Source of the DNA: Riptortus pedestris
Lineage: Eukaryota > Arthropoda > Insecta > Hemiptera > Alydidae
Assembly: GCA_019009955.1 (NCBI GenBank)
Contig: CM032233.1
Location: 80,893,501 to 80,957,500, forward strand
Reading direction: 5' to 3'
DNA: 64,000 bases
How positions within the stretch are numbered: position 1 is the first letter of the stretch; every line of letters starts with the position of its first letter. Positions 11,153 to 22,170 of the stretch are shown here, piece by piece. The position numbers were made by a program, and so were the translations under genes. The notes beneath the pieces are model-generated. The model was not told the DNA's origin, made no database searches, and saw nothing but the letters and a program-made list of their open reading frames with translations.

Positions 11153-11413
11153 ATGTATTGGGTAGGTGACAGTACACACAAAGCATGCCTGCTAGAGTGT
11201 ACGTTATGGTCTGAACTGGAATCTCCAGGTTACAGGCCAAAAGAAACATTATTTTCCACGACTAAATCCTACCGAATTTCATTTCGTAATTCCCAAAAAA
11301 TAAAACATGAGCTTACCATTCTAAATAAACACACTACATTCTACTGGTTACCAGGACACGAAAACCTAGGACTGAATGAAACTGCTCAGTACAGACTGAA
11401 TGTACAGCTATAA
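11153..11413 (+). pseudogene. LINE RNase H C-terminal fragment
   Basis: The open frame contains FYWLPGHENLGLNETAQY, the conserved end of a LINE RNase H domain (WxPGHxxIxGNExAD), here with N-E-T-A-Q in place of N-E-x-A-D. Thus the last catalytic Asp is replaced and the fragment is inactive. Upstream residues are poorly conserved and downstream ORF2 sequence is missing. Confidence 0.75.
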
Positions 11414-11417
11414 ACTG

Positions 11418-11545
11418 CTCATTCCCTCTTACATTCGTTGAAACGACCCTTCCGCACTGGGGAGGTCGTTGAAACTGAGATTCCCGAGGAAGGTTATGCT
11501 CATACTTTAAAATCGATTATTTACGTTTAAGATAAAATAATGATG
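11418..11545 (+). repeat. Repeat C fragment
   Basis: Matches part of 32,085-32,270 and the reverse complement of 26,405-26,840: CCCTCTTACATTCGTTG, GAGGTCGTTGA, CTGAGATTCCCGA and AATCGATTATTTA. Non-coding. In the 31,980-32,275 copy the family has inverted termini, so this is probably a DNA-transposon derivative. Confidence 0.6.
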
Positions 11546-11549
11546 AAAA

Positions 11550-11619
11550 ATATCTTCCTTCAGCCTCCAGTAAACCCACTCACACTCCTACTCAGTCGAT
11601 TTTCCATTTATTAAGTATG

Positions 11620-11669
<50 letters not shown>

Positions 11670-12480
11670 TGTTAACGCTCTAGCGGTCGCAATCTTTGTT
11701 TTCTCCTTACCAAACTCGACATTTTATCGTTTTATGTAAAAAGAAAGATCATGTTCGTTAATGGCTGAAATCGGACGTGGGATGGGGATTTAGAGGGGGG
11801 AGTTTCGAAAATTCGAAATATCTCCATTCTGTATTTCGGATCAAACATTGTTTGGAACTAATCTTATTACGATTTAAATGTACTATAAATATTGTTATAA
11901 ACATTTATTCTCTATCTTGAAAAGATATTTGCATTTTTCATATTTCAGCCTTCAGCAAACCCCCACTCCTATTCATTAATTATAAGCTGTCATGGACCAC
12001 TTCATTCTAACGTTAAATACCAAATATTGTTTTCATTGAACTTCTACTTATAGCAGAGATATATGCAAATACGTTCTGATGATCCCCCACCCCTTCTTTC
12101 GTTCATGGACCAGTAAAATATGTTGCTGATATATGTTATCCTGATTCATTATAAATTAGAGAAATAGATATAGTAAATAGTTTTCAATGAAATTAATATG
12201 TTATATTCAGATATATTTCAATAATACTTGTAGTTTTTCTTTCCGGTGAAGAATATTTCTAAATGTCTGTTCAGCTCTGAGCAGGTGGGTAGACCTGTTT
12301 GTTTAGAATTCAGACTCTTTCCGTTGAGAGGTTATTAATATTTACTGAAAGATTTCTAAACGGTAATTTGTTATTCACTTAATATTCGAGGTGATGTTAA
12401 GTGTTACCAGTAGATTTATCTATTGATAAACTTCACGTAGGAAATCTGCTTAGTTTACGCCGGCCCCTGCATGGCGGACT
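11550..12480 (+). mobile_element. Family A (HINE-like) copy lacking its 5' end
   Basis: (TA)n at 11,624-11,667 is followed by the standard family A order: GCTCTAGCGGTCGCAAT, ACCAAACTCGA, GGCTGAAATCGGAC, the G-rich stretch, ATATCTCC, ATTCTCTATCTTGAA, CAGCAAACCCCCACTCCTA, GGTGAAGAATATTTCT, and the end GAAATCTGCTTAGTTTACGC with GGCGGACT at 12,480. Left of the (TA)n is part of another family A copy rather than the 5' palindrome. Confidence 0.8.
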
Positions 12481-12654
12481 TTTCGATTAACGCCCGACCC
12501 TGAGTAGTAATATTTTCTGAAGGAGTGGTGAGGATGAGAAAGATATGGGTAGAGAGAGGGTGTGTAATCCTCGTCCCGCACCTGGGCCTCTTTGGCACCC
12601 CCTATCACGTCTCTGTCTTGTCCGATAGCTCTTTTTTACTTCCTAACAACGACT

Positions 12655-12812
12655 TTCAATGAATCCCAACACCTCCCTTCCACCAGAACTCCCTCTTGTT
12701 CTAACTTCTTGGTTAAGGCATTCTCATAACGGTCCTACAGGGGTGTGCCCGCAATCCCCCGCTCTCTCTCCTTATAATGAAGAATGTGTGGTCGTTAGGC
12801 AGTCGAGGTTTG
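12655..12812 (+). repeat. Repeat G copy interrupted by a foldback element
   Basis: AGAACTCCCTCTTGTTCTA, CTTCTTGGTTAAGG, CTCATAACGGTCCTAC and TAATGAAGAATGTG match the other G copies. The G block GGAATAATTGGTATTGGAG expected next is broken by the inverted-repeat element at 12,813-13,035 and resumes as TTCCTGGAGTGGCACT. Confidence 0.75.
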
Positions 12813-13035
12813 GGAATAATTGAAAGGTTTGCTGCAAAAAGGAGGTAGAGATTTTAAGTTATGTAAAAATATTGTTGTTGCATACTTTCAATTATGGTGT
12901 TTACATATTAGAACAGCTGCATCCTTTTTGTGCCAAATAAAAGAGGTTTTTTTTTGGCACAAGAAAGTGTTTATAACTCCCAACAGCTATGGGATGGAGC
13001 TACCTCCTTTTTGCAGCAAACCTTTCAATTATTCC
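12813..13035. mobile_element. Foldback/MITE-like element with perfect 36-bp inverted ends
   Basis: The arms 12,813-12,848 and 13,000-13,035 are exact reverse complements. They begin GGAATAATTGAAAGGTTTGC and end GGAGGTAG. The 151-base centre contains a second hairpin (GTGCCAAA with TTTGGCAC, 12,929-12,960). The outer bases also match the host G repeat (GGAATAATT), so the arm includes target sequence or the insertion created an inverted duplication. No coding sequence and no known terminal signature is visible. Confidence 0.75.
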
Positions 13036-13185
13036 TGGAGTGGCACTTGTGCAATAATGACTTTTAACAGATTTTCCTTTAGGGAAATATGCTATTGAGG
13101 TTGTACTCATGATGTGATTTTCGAAACATTTCTTAAAATGTCCACCGATCTTACACAGGAGATGATGAAAATGAGGTCCTTTAAA

Positions 13186-13190
<5 letters not shown>
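13036..13190 (+). mobile_element. Family A 5' region
   Basis: TTTAGGGAAATATGCTATTG, TTGTACTCATGATG, TGATTTTCGAAA, ATGTCCACCGATC, and GATGATGAAAATGAGGTCC lead into (TA)n at 13,191, matching the left half of complete copies with a degraded 5' palindrome. A Helitron begins in or beside the (TA)n tract. Confidence 0.75.
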
Positions 13191-13225
<35 letters not shown>

Positions 13226-13908
13226 AAATTGTAACCTCTGTCTGTACATTGATTTTTTTCGGGAAATTTCACGATAACTTTTCGTTTCACATGTCATAGA
13301 CACCATAACTGCATTTTGTTTCTTTGGTGTCTGTTTGTTTGTTTGTTTATTTGGTTGTTTGTTTGTTACCTTTTCACGCATAAACGGCTGAACCGAATTT
13401 TATGAAACTTGGTATGTATATTACTACTAGCCCAACTTAGACTTTAGGCTATATTAATATTCTCTCAGACGAACAGGAGTGGGGGTTATAAGGGAGGCCT
13501 GAAATTAAAAATAGCGATATTTCGTTTCCTATTGCTTTTTCAGCAAATATGCACATAACAAAGTTAATTATTTTATTATTTAGAGAAATTTGCTCAACAA
13601 TTCTTTGGAACTACAAGGTACCTCACCGGGAAAAATGAATTCAAATGTATGTTAATATTTTGTGCTTAATAATTCAAATCTATGCATAATGCACAGGAAA
13701 CGGGAAATATGACAATATGGAGAACAGTGAAGTCTTACATAAAAAAATAATTTTATTATTAACAAATCCACAGAAACGACGGGTATTTAAACTAAACACT
13801 GGAAAGGGTAAATGTCAAAATATTGTGCAAAGTAAAGCCTTGCCAAAAAAATACGATCATCATTCAGCCTCAAATGAATTCCCGAGCGAAGCCGGGTATC
13901 TGAGCTAG
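13191..13908 (+). mobile_element. Non-autonomous Helitron (second copy), long version
   Basis: Ends with the hairpin CCCGAGCGAAGCCGGG (13,881-13,896), TATCTGAG and CTAG at 13,905-13,908, followed by T: a canonical Helitron 3' end. Internal blocks match 7,956-8,441 in reverse: AACGGCTGAACCGAATTTTA, GAAACTTGGTATGT, GAACAGGAGTGGGGGTTATA and CAAATGAATTC. The 5' end is blurred by (TA)n at 13,191-13,222. The 5' block with CTCTGTCTGTACATTGA is shared with the copy at 49,996-50,187. The small ORFs inside are not conserved genes. Confidence 0.8.
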
Positions 13909-13955
13909 TATATATATATATTTAAGAACCTCATTTTTCGTCATCTCCTTGGTAA
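13909..13955 (-). mobile_element. Inverted family A 5' fragment
   Basis: After a short (TA)n, CCTCATTTTTCGTCATCTCC is the reverse complement of the family A segment just left of the microsatellite. It is directly followed by a SINE, then by a family A centre in the plus orientation. Confidence 0.6.
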
Positions 13956-13961
13956 GATTAT

Positions 13962-14135
13962 ATGACCTAGAGTGGTGAGTTCGATTGCCACCCTGGGCGA
14001 TAGTAATTTATTTAGTGACGGACTCATTAAATAAATTTCTTAGTCCCGCCCTAGAAAAGGGTGGTAACCTGTAGACAATCCGTCCCAATTAGCCATAGTA
14101 GCATAAAGTGGACGTAAATAAATAAACAACAACTT
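13962..14135 (+). mobile_element. tRNA-derived SINE copy
   Basis: B-box-like GAGTTCGATTGCCACC, then GGGCGATAGTAATTTATTTA, GTGACGGACTCATTAAATAA, GAAAAGGGTGGTAACCTGTA, CCGTCCCAATTAGCCATAGT and a TAAATAAATAAA tail. The first tRNA-like bases are missing. It is inserted in a family A copy. Confidence 0.85.
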
Positions 14136-14395
14136 TTATACATATAGTTGTCTGTTAACGCTTAAGGGATCAAAATTTTCGTTTGATCGTTTCCAAACTC
14201 GATATTTTAAACATTTTATGTTAAAATAATGAATAAGAACCTGTTAACGAATGACTGAAATCGGGCCTGAAGGATCGAGGGAGGAGGGGTTAGTGGGGAA
14301 AATTTCTAAAAATCGAAATATTTCTGTTATTATGCTTCGGATCGGAGAATTGTGTGGAATCATCCTTATTGCAAATTAAATGTCGGTACATATCC
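14136..14395 (+). mobile_element. Family A central segment
   Basis: GTCTGTTAACGCTTAAG, the TCGTTTCCAAACTCGA block, GGCTGAAATCGGGCC, GGAGGAGGGG and AAATTCTAAAAATCGAAATA, ending near CTTATTGCAAATTAAATGT. Both termini are lost. SINEs lie on each side. Confidence 0.7.
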
Positions 14396-14439
14396 CTCCA
14401 TGGCCTAGAGAGACACCCTTCTGTACATTAATTAAAAGT

Positions 14440-14605
14440 GCGTTATTGTTTCTATTTATTAAAGTCCTCTATATGCTACTATGGCTAATCGGGTCTGGTT
14501 ATCTACAGGTTACCAACCTTTTCTAGGGTGTGGACTATGTATGTCATTTAGTGAGTTTATCAATAAATCCCTTGCCCTGGGGGGGATTCGTTCCATTACT
14601 CTAGG
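14440..14605 (-). mobile_element. tRNA-derived SINE copy
   Basis: Antisense of the SINE: GTCCTCTATATGCTACTATG, GGCTAATCGGGTCTGG, ACAGGTTACCAACCTTTTCT, CATTTAGTGAG, and CCTGGGGGGGATTCG corresponding to a mutated B box. Diverged but collinear. Confidence 0.8.
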
Positions 14606-15118
14606 TTTTTAAAAATAATTAAATCGATCACTAATTAAATTTTATTTAAGGCTGAATAAATGGAAACAAAATAGGCCTTCATTAGTGTGAAAACTAAAAT
14701 ACGAATATTCCTATTCACTATCCAACTCAAATACAGTCTACTGAGTTTGGCTTTTTGCCCAAAATCCAACAACAAAAATTATGTTCCCAATTGATAGGCT
14801 TATGTCTATGAACTGTCGTCATGGTCATGGGTACAATGTTTAGCGAATTTTCCTTTAGAGAATGTCTGTTGCCATAGTTCACTTGTAAAGACTTTGGTCC
14901 GGGATCAGCATTTTGATGTAGTCTAGTGTCAAAAGACCGGGTTCGGTTACCGCTTTGGTAATATACATTTAGCTAGTAATGAACTCAATACTTAAAATCT
15001 TTATGCCCACCCTCAATATAAAAATCCGTCTGTTTATTCTAAGCAGTTTCCGATGAATGGAATGCCGGCAATCTCATCCATCATCTATTGGATCAGTTTC
15101 GAATTCATATTTAAGAAA
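14606..15118. other. No recognised feature
   Basis: About 500 bases of AT-rich sequence between a SINE and a family A element. The region at 14,880-15,000 has faint SINE-like wording (AAAGACCGGGTTCGGTTACC) but is not convincingly collinear. Confidence 0.4.
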
Positions 15119-15122
15119 CAAA

Positions 15123-15564
15123 AGTGCGTCACGCAGGGGCTGCGTAAACTAAGCAGATTTCCCACGTGAAGTTTTACAGTAGAGAAATTTCACAAGAGGC
15201 GAACAATCAAGGAAACGGCCGAACGAGCTTTTGGCGGGAAAGTCACTCTCGTCCGTTAGCCGTCGATTTAATAAAAATGCAAATATCTCAGTTAATATTC
15301 AAGATAGAGAATAAATGTATATAAGAATATTTATAGTAAATGTAATTTGCAATAAGATTGATTCTGTATAATTTTTCGATTCGACGTATAGTAACGGAGA
15401 TATTTCGAATTTTCGAAAATCCTCTCCTCTAAACCCCCCCCCTCCCTCCCACTGATCCGATTTCAGCCGTTAACGAATTTGATCTTTCTTTTTACATAAA
15501 ACGACTAAATATAGAGTTTGGTAACGATTAAACGAAAATTGCGACCGCTAGAGCGGTAACAGAC

Positions 15565-15640
<76 letters not shown>

Positions 15641-15764
15641 TTTTGAACGGACCTCATTTTCGTTATCTACTAGGTAGGATCGATGGACATTTGAAGAAAA
15701 ATTTCGAAAATTCCGTCATGAGTACAACCTCAATAGCTGATTTCCCTTAAGGGAAATCTGCTAA
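15123..15764 (-). mobile_element. Family A (HINE-like) copy, both ends present
   Basis: On the plus strand it starts GCGTCACGCAGGGGCTGCGT and AAGCAGATTTCCCACG, and ends GATTTCCCTTAAGGGAAATC, TG, CTAA. The middle carries GGCCGAACGAGCTTTTGGCG, AATATCTCAGTTAATATTC, the C-rich stretch, the reverse of GCTCTAGCGGTCGC, and (TA)n at 15,567-15,635. At about 640 bp it is an internally deleted version compared with the 955-bp copy at 28,546-29,500. The flanks are A-rich on both sides, that is T|T on the element's own strand. Confidence 0.85.
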
Positions 15765-16146
15765 AAACTGTTTTGACGCATATTACGCAATTGTATTAAA
15801 TATACATAATCGCACACACACCAAAATCTGTATATATGTGAAGAAAAATGTAACTAAGAATGTAAGAGATGAGTTGTATAAATAAATATAAAGCTGAAAG
15901 GCAGTTGGGGTTGATAGCTATGCCTGGGAACAGGGTAATAAAAACAGCTAATAGCCCGAGTGTAGGACACGTGCAGCCCCATTCTATTGTTATGTTTTTT
16001 TAATGTTGTAATTCTCATTCTCTTCAAATTGAAATCAACTACTCCAAATGGCTCTAGTTTATTTGATCGATTAACCGTCTTATTTTAAGATCGAATTTAT
16101 TGTGATTTGTAATGTATTCATATGTTTTATAATTGAACAAGAATTT

Positions 16147-16150
<4 letters not shown>

Positions 16151-16198
<48 letters not shown>
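16151..16198 (+). repeat. (TC)n microsatellite
   Basis: Uninterrupted CT dinucleotides run for about 48 bases, followed by a short TG-rich stretch. The 62-codon ORF across it is an artefact of the repeat. Confidence 0.9.
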
Positions 16199-16201
<3 letters not shown>

Positions 16202-17516
16202 TTGTGTGTGTATGTAAACACACTCACTTAAGTATTGAATGCATTAAACTTTCGAACGGACTTTCATTCTCAGTACTCGAAATAATATAGTAATTAGTCT
16301 TCTTGTACCCTCAGTGTCAGGAGTTTCATAAGACAAATGTATTAATCAAACACTCACATCGACTCAAAGTTTGTTTGGGGCAAATAAGGCCGAATGCACA
16401 GTTCTTAATTGTTTTTACAACTATTTCTTTTGCGATGAAGTGTTACTGGATCAATTTTGGGAAATTTAATGTTGTGTTATTTGAAGGTGGCTAAAATTTT
16501 AACTATCTGTTTAGTTAGCGCAATTGAATACACTTATCTAAAGCAAACAGAGTTCCGTGTTGCCCACTATATCGAGACAAAGGTAATTTTTAAAAAAAAT
16601 AGGTTTTACGTACATCGTCCTGTAATTGAGGTGTGTTCGTAACAAAATTCTTGAAAATTGGTTAACTCGTTTAGTTATAATTGTGAGACAAACAGATGGA
16701 GAAACGATATGCAGAAATTTATTTCGCACTGTCACAAAATACGCTAATTTTTGCCTTAATTCAGCCACTATTGTTTCATTTAGTTCTAAGCATGCATGGA
16801 ATATAGATTCAGCTATGCATTGGTAAGCTTGAAAAGAGGCGCGTTCCGTTTATCTCTGGAACTGTAATTATAATAGAAAAATGGTTGTTAAAGGAGTTAT
16901 TAATGTGTAGAAGGGTTGGAGTTGTGGGGTTAGGAGGAGAGAATGGTGGTTGAGTCATTTCATCTCCCGGCTGGTTTTTCGTTAGAAGTGGCAAATTTAT
17001 CTGAGCCTTACAAAAGAGTATATTTCAATAAATCACGAGGGGAAACTCATAACCTCGCATACCTTCCTACCACAACTCATACAGCAATTGCTTGGCGTAG
17101 AAAGTATGCTCGAGACCCCTATTTCCCCTTTAATTAATTTCTACAACTACATTTAGACCTTAATATTAAGTCTAAATTATTTGTTGTTGCCCTAGTAATG
17201 GATTTTTTTTTCTAGGATTACCATTGAAACTTTCGAAATATTAAATTACATATACTCGTATAGTTCAGACGAAAACCTAAATTGTCAATTTACTCATTTT
17301 TTCTAATAACAATATCTCTACAGCTCATTATTTTTAATAAATTATATAATTACTCCTTAGAAATATAATACAATTATAAACTTTTATTCTAACTTATTGA
17401 TTCCAATATGCAATACGCTGTTTAAAAGTTTTGAAGCGAAACCTCCAAAGGCTGAAATAAGTTGACTTAATTATTATGACGAACATATTACCACTTTTAA
17501 AAACCAACTCGTCATT
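16199..17516. other. No recognised feature
   Basis: AT-rich sequence with several overlapping 60-76-codon open frames on both strands, none with a recognisable domain or splice signals that would link them. Confidence 0.45.
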
Positions 17517-17722
17517 TGAGAGTTAAGGCATTGGTTTTGATCTCGCGTGGTATTCCTAGAGTGGCGGGTACAATTCCCGTCATAGGCAGTAGAAATTTAT
17601 TTAGCGAAGGACTCATTAAATAAACCCCGTAGGCCCACCCTGGCTAGAAAAGGGCGGTAACCTGTAGATAACCCGTCCCGATTAGCAATAGAGCATAAAG
17701 TGGACGTAAAATGATAACATAA
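17517..17722 (+). mobile_element. tRNA-derived SINE copy, near full length
   Basis: GAGAGTTAAGGCATTGGT (A-box region), GATCTCGCGTGGTA, CCTAGAGTGGCGGGTACAAT (B box mutated from GGTTCGATTCC), then the shared body AGAAATTTATTTAGCGA, GGGCGGTAACCTGTAGATAA and CCGTCCCGATTAGC. Ends near GTGGACGTAAAATGATAA. Confidence 0.85.
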
Positions 17723-18535
17723 CATTAATCATTTGATTTTGACTTAAATATGCTGTATGTATTTACGTAAATACATATTTTTGTTATGACAACTCCAATA
17801 AAAATGGAATAATCGAGTAACTATTTTAACCTTTCATAGTAACTACAGAATGAATGTATAAATGTTTACATTTTAAATATGAGTACAAGAATCAATGAAT
17901 TACTTTTGTTTTGATGTACAAGTGATCGTATTTTCGTATATATATATATAGTGGATATACGTCTTTGAAGATTTATTCAATGTAATAGACTTTAACATTT
18001 AAAAATTCATATAATTTATATAATTCTTTAATACATCACGAAAACTATGGAAGTCAAACTAGCACAGGGGATTAGGTTTATAAACCGCGGCGTCAAATTA
18101 CACGTCAGATTTGTTTAATTATAAAAAGAACCCTGCCTTGAGCAGCAGTTTGCCTGCTGGATACTGTGTTGCGTTGTAACAATAGAAATTGATGTTTCCT
18201 AGAAGGAATATGTTGGATACTGTATTCTTGATGTTTATATTTCATGCTTGAAACGAAATCATTATATACTGCTAAATTGTTTTTATATAATGTTTTACGC
18301 GTGTGCATATATTATTAATCCAATATCACAATATTATAATTTGATTCATTTTCATTAGCGCATTACTCAAAATTCTTAAAGTTATTATAGTTATCTCGTT
18401 TACTTTCTATATGCTATAGTCAATGGAATGCTTAAACCATTCATCGTGGACTCTAGCAAGTTCCAGGTTATAAAGCATGAAGCAGGGCCTGATTTCTTAT
18501 ATCCTTCTGCTACAGCATATGTTCTTGCTTACCAT
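17723..18535. other. No recognised feature
   Basis: AT-rich unique-looking sequence with a short TA run near 17,937-17,950. Nothing else is seen. Confidence 0.45.
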
Positions 18536-19239
18536 ACAACACCTGAATGAAAGAGGTACCATGAAACATCTTCTTACATACTCTACGCCATCTTCTTCTT
18601 TCATACCATTCACCATCTTCTTCTTAAATACAATACAACACCTCCTTCTTATATACCATAGACAACCTTCTTCTTTCATGCCAAACAACCCCTAATTAAC
18701 TCTACACCACGTTCTTCTTACATTCCTTACAACACCTCCTTCTTAAATACCCAAACCATCTTCTTCTTTCATGCCAAAGAACACTTTCTTATATATTCTA
18801 CATCACCTTCTTACATACCATACAACACCTTCTTCTTTAATACCATACACAACCTTCTTCTTTAATACCATACAACACCTTCTTCTTTAATACCATACAA
18901 CACCTTCTTCTTTAATACCATACACAACCTTCTTCTTAAATACAATACAACACCTCTTTCTTACATACCATAAATCACCTTCGTCTTTCATAACATAAAC
19001 CACCTTCTTCTTACATGCCAAAGAACACCTTCTTATATACTCTGCACCACCTTCTTCTTACATTCTATACAACATCTCCTCCTTAAATACCATACACCAC
19101 CTTCTTCTTATGCAATACACCACCTCCTCTCATGCCAAAGAACACCTTCTTTGATACTCTACAACACCCTCTTCCTAAATACCATACAACACCTTCTTCT
19201 TATATACCAGAAACCACCTTCTTCTTTCATGCCAAAAAA

Positions 19240-20270
19240 CACCTTCTTATATACTCTACACCACCTTCTTACGTTCCATACAACACCCGCTCCTTATATA
19301 CCATACACCACCTTCTTCTTATGCAATACAACACCTTCTTCTTCTTTCATCCCAAAGAACACCTTCTTATATACTCTACACCATTGTCTGCTTACATACC
19401 ATACAACACCTCCTTCTTTAATACCATACACAACCTTCTTCTTAAATACAATACAACACCTCCTTCTTACATACCTTAAACCACCTTCGTCTTTCATGAC
19501 AAACAGCACCTTCTTATATACTCTACACCACCATCTACTTACATTCCATACAACACTTCCTTCATAATTACCATACACCAGCTTGCTCTAACATACCATA
19601 CACCACCTTCTTATCATACAACACCATCTTCTTACAAACAGTGCAACAGGTCCATCACACATATCATAAACCACCTTATCTTAAATATCATACAACATCT
19701 TCTTATATACTCTACACCCCCGTGTTCTTACATGCCATATACTACCTCCTTCTTACATACCATAACATCATCTTCTTCTTATATACTCTACACCACCTTC
19801 TTACGTTCCATACAACACCCGCTCCTTATATACCATACACCACCTTCTTCTTATGCAATACAACACCTTCTTCTTTTTTCATGCCAAAGAACACCTTCTT
19901 ATATACTCTACACCATTGTCTGCTTACATACCATACAACACCTCCTTCTTTAATACCATACACAACCTTCTTTTTAAATACAATACAACACCTCTTTCTT
20001 ACATACCATAAATCACCTTCGTCTTTCATGACAAAGAACACCTTCTTATATACTCTACACCACCTTCTACTTACATTCCATGCAACACTTCCTTCATAAT
20101 TACCATACACCAGCTTGCTCTGACATACCATACACCACCTTCTTATCATACAACACCATCTTGTTACAAACAGTACAACACGTCCATCATACATATAATA
20201 AACCACCTTTATCTTAAATACCATACAACACCTTCTTATATACTCTACACCCCCGTGTTCTTACATGCCA
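19240..20270 (+). repeat. Tandem duplication of 532 bp inside the satellite
   Basis: ACGTTCCATACAACACCCGC occurs at 19,271 and 19,803, and CCAGCTTGCTCT at about 19,578 and 20,110, both 532 bases apart. The words between them are collinear (CCATTGTCTGCTTACATACC, GACAAA with CACCTTCTTATATACTC). The copies are highly similar, so the duplication is recent relative to the base repeat. Confidence 0.85.
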
Positions 20271-20905
20271 TACACCACCTCCTTCTTACATACCATAACG
20301 TCATCTTCTTCTTACATATCATACAACACCTTCTTATATACTCTACACCACCGTGTTCTTGCATGCCATACAACACCTCCTTCATACATACCAAAATACG
20401 TCATCTTCTTACATATCATAGAACACCTTCTTATATACTCTACACCATTGTCTGCTTACATACCATACACCACCTCCTTCTTACATACCATAACGTCATC
20501 TTCTTCTTAAATATCATACAACACCTTCTTATATACTCTACACCACCGTGTTCTTGCATGCCATACACCATCTCCTTCTTACATACCATAACGTCATCTT
20601 CTTCTTAAATATCATACAACACCTTCTTATATACTCTACACCACCGTGTTCTTGCATGCCATTCACCATCTCCTTCTTACATACCATAACGTCATCTTCT
20701 TCTTAAATATCATACAACACCTTCTTATATACTCTACACCACCGTGTTCATGCATGCCAAACACCATCTCCTTCTTACATACCATAACGTCATCTTCTTC
20801 TTAAATATCATACAACACCTTCTTATATACTCTACACCACCGTGTTCTTACATTCCGTACAACACCTCTTTCTTACATACCATACAACACCTTCTTATAT
20901 ACTCT
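20222..20905 (+). repeat. 98-bp higher-order repeat, about 6.9 copies
   Basis: The word CATACAACACC (or CATAGAACACC) followed by TTCTTATATACTCTACACC begins at 20,222, 20,320, 20,417, 20,515, 20,613, 20,711 and 20,809, a spacing of 97-98 bases. Each unit contains CCGTGTTCTTGCATGCC and CCATAACGTCATCTTCTTCT. The units are almost identical, showing recent amplification by slippage or unequal exchange. Confidence 0.9.
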
Positions 20906-21239
20906 ACAATACCATCTTTTTACATACCATACAATCCATCCCTCTTACATGCCGTGCAACGCTTCCTTCTTGAGTAGTTTGATGCTTCCAATTCTGTGGT
21001 GGTTCTGATGCGACATCCGTGGTAGATCTTCGAAGGCGCAAAATATTTGTTCTCTAATTTTCCACACTTGATGTGGTCGGTCTCTGGTTTTTCTTAGAGG
21101 GGACCATTATGCATGACCGCGGGTCTAATCACAGTTATGCCATTGTTTTGTTAATCAAAATATTGTTATCATTAGCTTTTTTCCCCTAGAGAATCTGGAA
21201 GATTTCTTCTGAGCTTAGAAGCATCTAGTCCTTAACACA

Positions 21240-21620
21240 ATTCTTGCTTTAATGCCAATTGAACCTCGAGTGAGGTGTGTGTGTGTGCGAGAGAGAGATG
21301 TAAGTGAGAGAGCAGGGTATAGGGGAGGGAGGGAGTTGGTGACATATTCTCAGAGAGATCTAAGTGTAAATGGGCTAATCTGTGTTGAAGTGAGGGCTGA
21401 GGGGAAATGGATAGCCCTTCCCCTTGTCACCTCAAATCCCCTTCTAACCGCACCGCTGTCTACACACGTCCCACACTCTTACAAATTCTCTTGCCCTCAC
21501 TTCAATAATGAATTTCTTCTATGCCCTTCCAATTCATTAGATCTTCAGTGCACTTACAACTATTCCTATTCTGTTCTGGTAAAGAGCGTAGCATACAGCT
21601 TATATACCAGGATTGGGTAA
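21240..21620. other. GC-balanced unique block; 122-codon frame not recognised
   Basis: Purine-rich (GTGTGTGTGTGCGAGAGAGA, GGGGAGGGAGGGAG) then C-rich sequence. The frame 21,252-21,620 (+) starts at an ATG but its product has no known domain and begins inside simple sequence, so it is not called a gene. Composition differs from the surrounding AT-rich repeats. Confidence 0.35.
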
Positions 21621-21886
21621 ATTCCATTCAATGAATACGAAGAATTATTGACTCATTCACATTAACATGAATGAATATATTAGAGAAAAAATTATATGTG
21701 GTAATGATTTGATGGAGATCTTTATTAAAAGGAGTACATCTGAAATATTTTATAGCAGACATAAATAGCACATAACACAAGACTAACACATCATTTTATC
21801 TTACACAACTGCTGACAAGACCATGACTCAATATCAACAAATTCTTACTTATACACATAATTAAATAAACTGAGACAAAAATTGAC

Positions 21887-22015
21887 CCATGTCGTCAATC
21901 AGAAGTTTCAAACGGAGAGAAGGACAGTTTCAATATAAGTACTGTCCATTCAGGCCATTGGCCAAAGAGGAGTGTTATTAAATTCTTTGCGATCCAAACT
22001 TAAAGTGAATAAAAA
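21887..22015 (+). repeat. Repeat H, copy 1
   Basis: CATGTCGTCAATCAGAAGTT, GGAGAGAAGGACAGTTTC, GGCCATTGGCCAAAGAGGAG and TATTAAATTCTTTGCGATCC recur at 28,427-28,545. Both copies run into family A DNA, so H may be an edge or variant part of that family. Confidence 0.7.
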
Positions 22016-22170
22016 CAATTGCAAAGCATCAATTTTTCAACAAGATTGGTTCTATAACATATTTCCGATATTTCGAATTTTCGAATTCCCCACCACCCTA
22101 TTCCTTGTCCGATTTCTTCCAATAACAAATATGATCTTAAGTGTAAGATTGGATAATTTTGGTTGTTATT
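22016..22170 (-). mobile_element. Family A central fragment
   Basis: ACAAGATTGGTTCTATA, ATATTTCGAATTTTCGAA, the short C-rich stretch and ATGATCTTAAGTGTAA are collinear with the minus-strand copy at 29,505-29,790. Both termini are missing. Confidence 0.65.

Larger units (their letters stand above)
18536..20968 (+). repeat. 2.4-kb satellite-like array built on a CCATACAACACCTTCTTCTT word
   Basis: The whole block is variations on a pyrimidine-rich unit of about 24-37 bases (CATACAACACC, TTCTTCTTACATA, CTCTACACCACC). Local arrays include TTCTTTAATACCATACA at 18,830-18,925. Higher-order repeats exist: a 532-bp period between about 19,240 and 20,250, and a 98-bp period from 20,222. The several 70-150-codon frames on both strands encode only repetitive TIQHLLLIYHTPPSS-like or basic complements and are low-complexity artefacts. 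The strand asymmetry (C/T/A on plus, almost no G) is striking. Confidence 0.9.

Noticed and set aside
19132..20977. Long open frames on both strands (up to 152 codons)
   Set aside because: They lie wholly inside a satellite-like array. The translations are repeats of a low-complexity word and appear equally on both strands.
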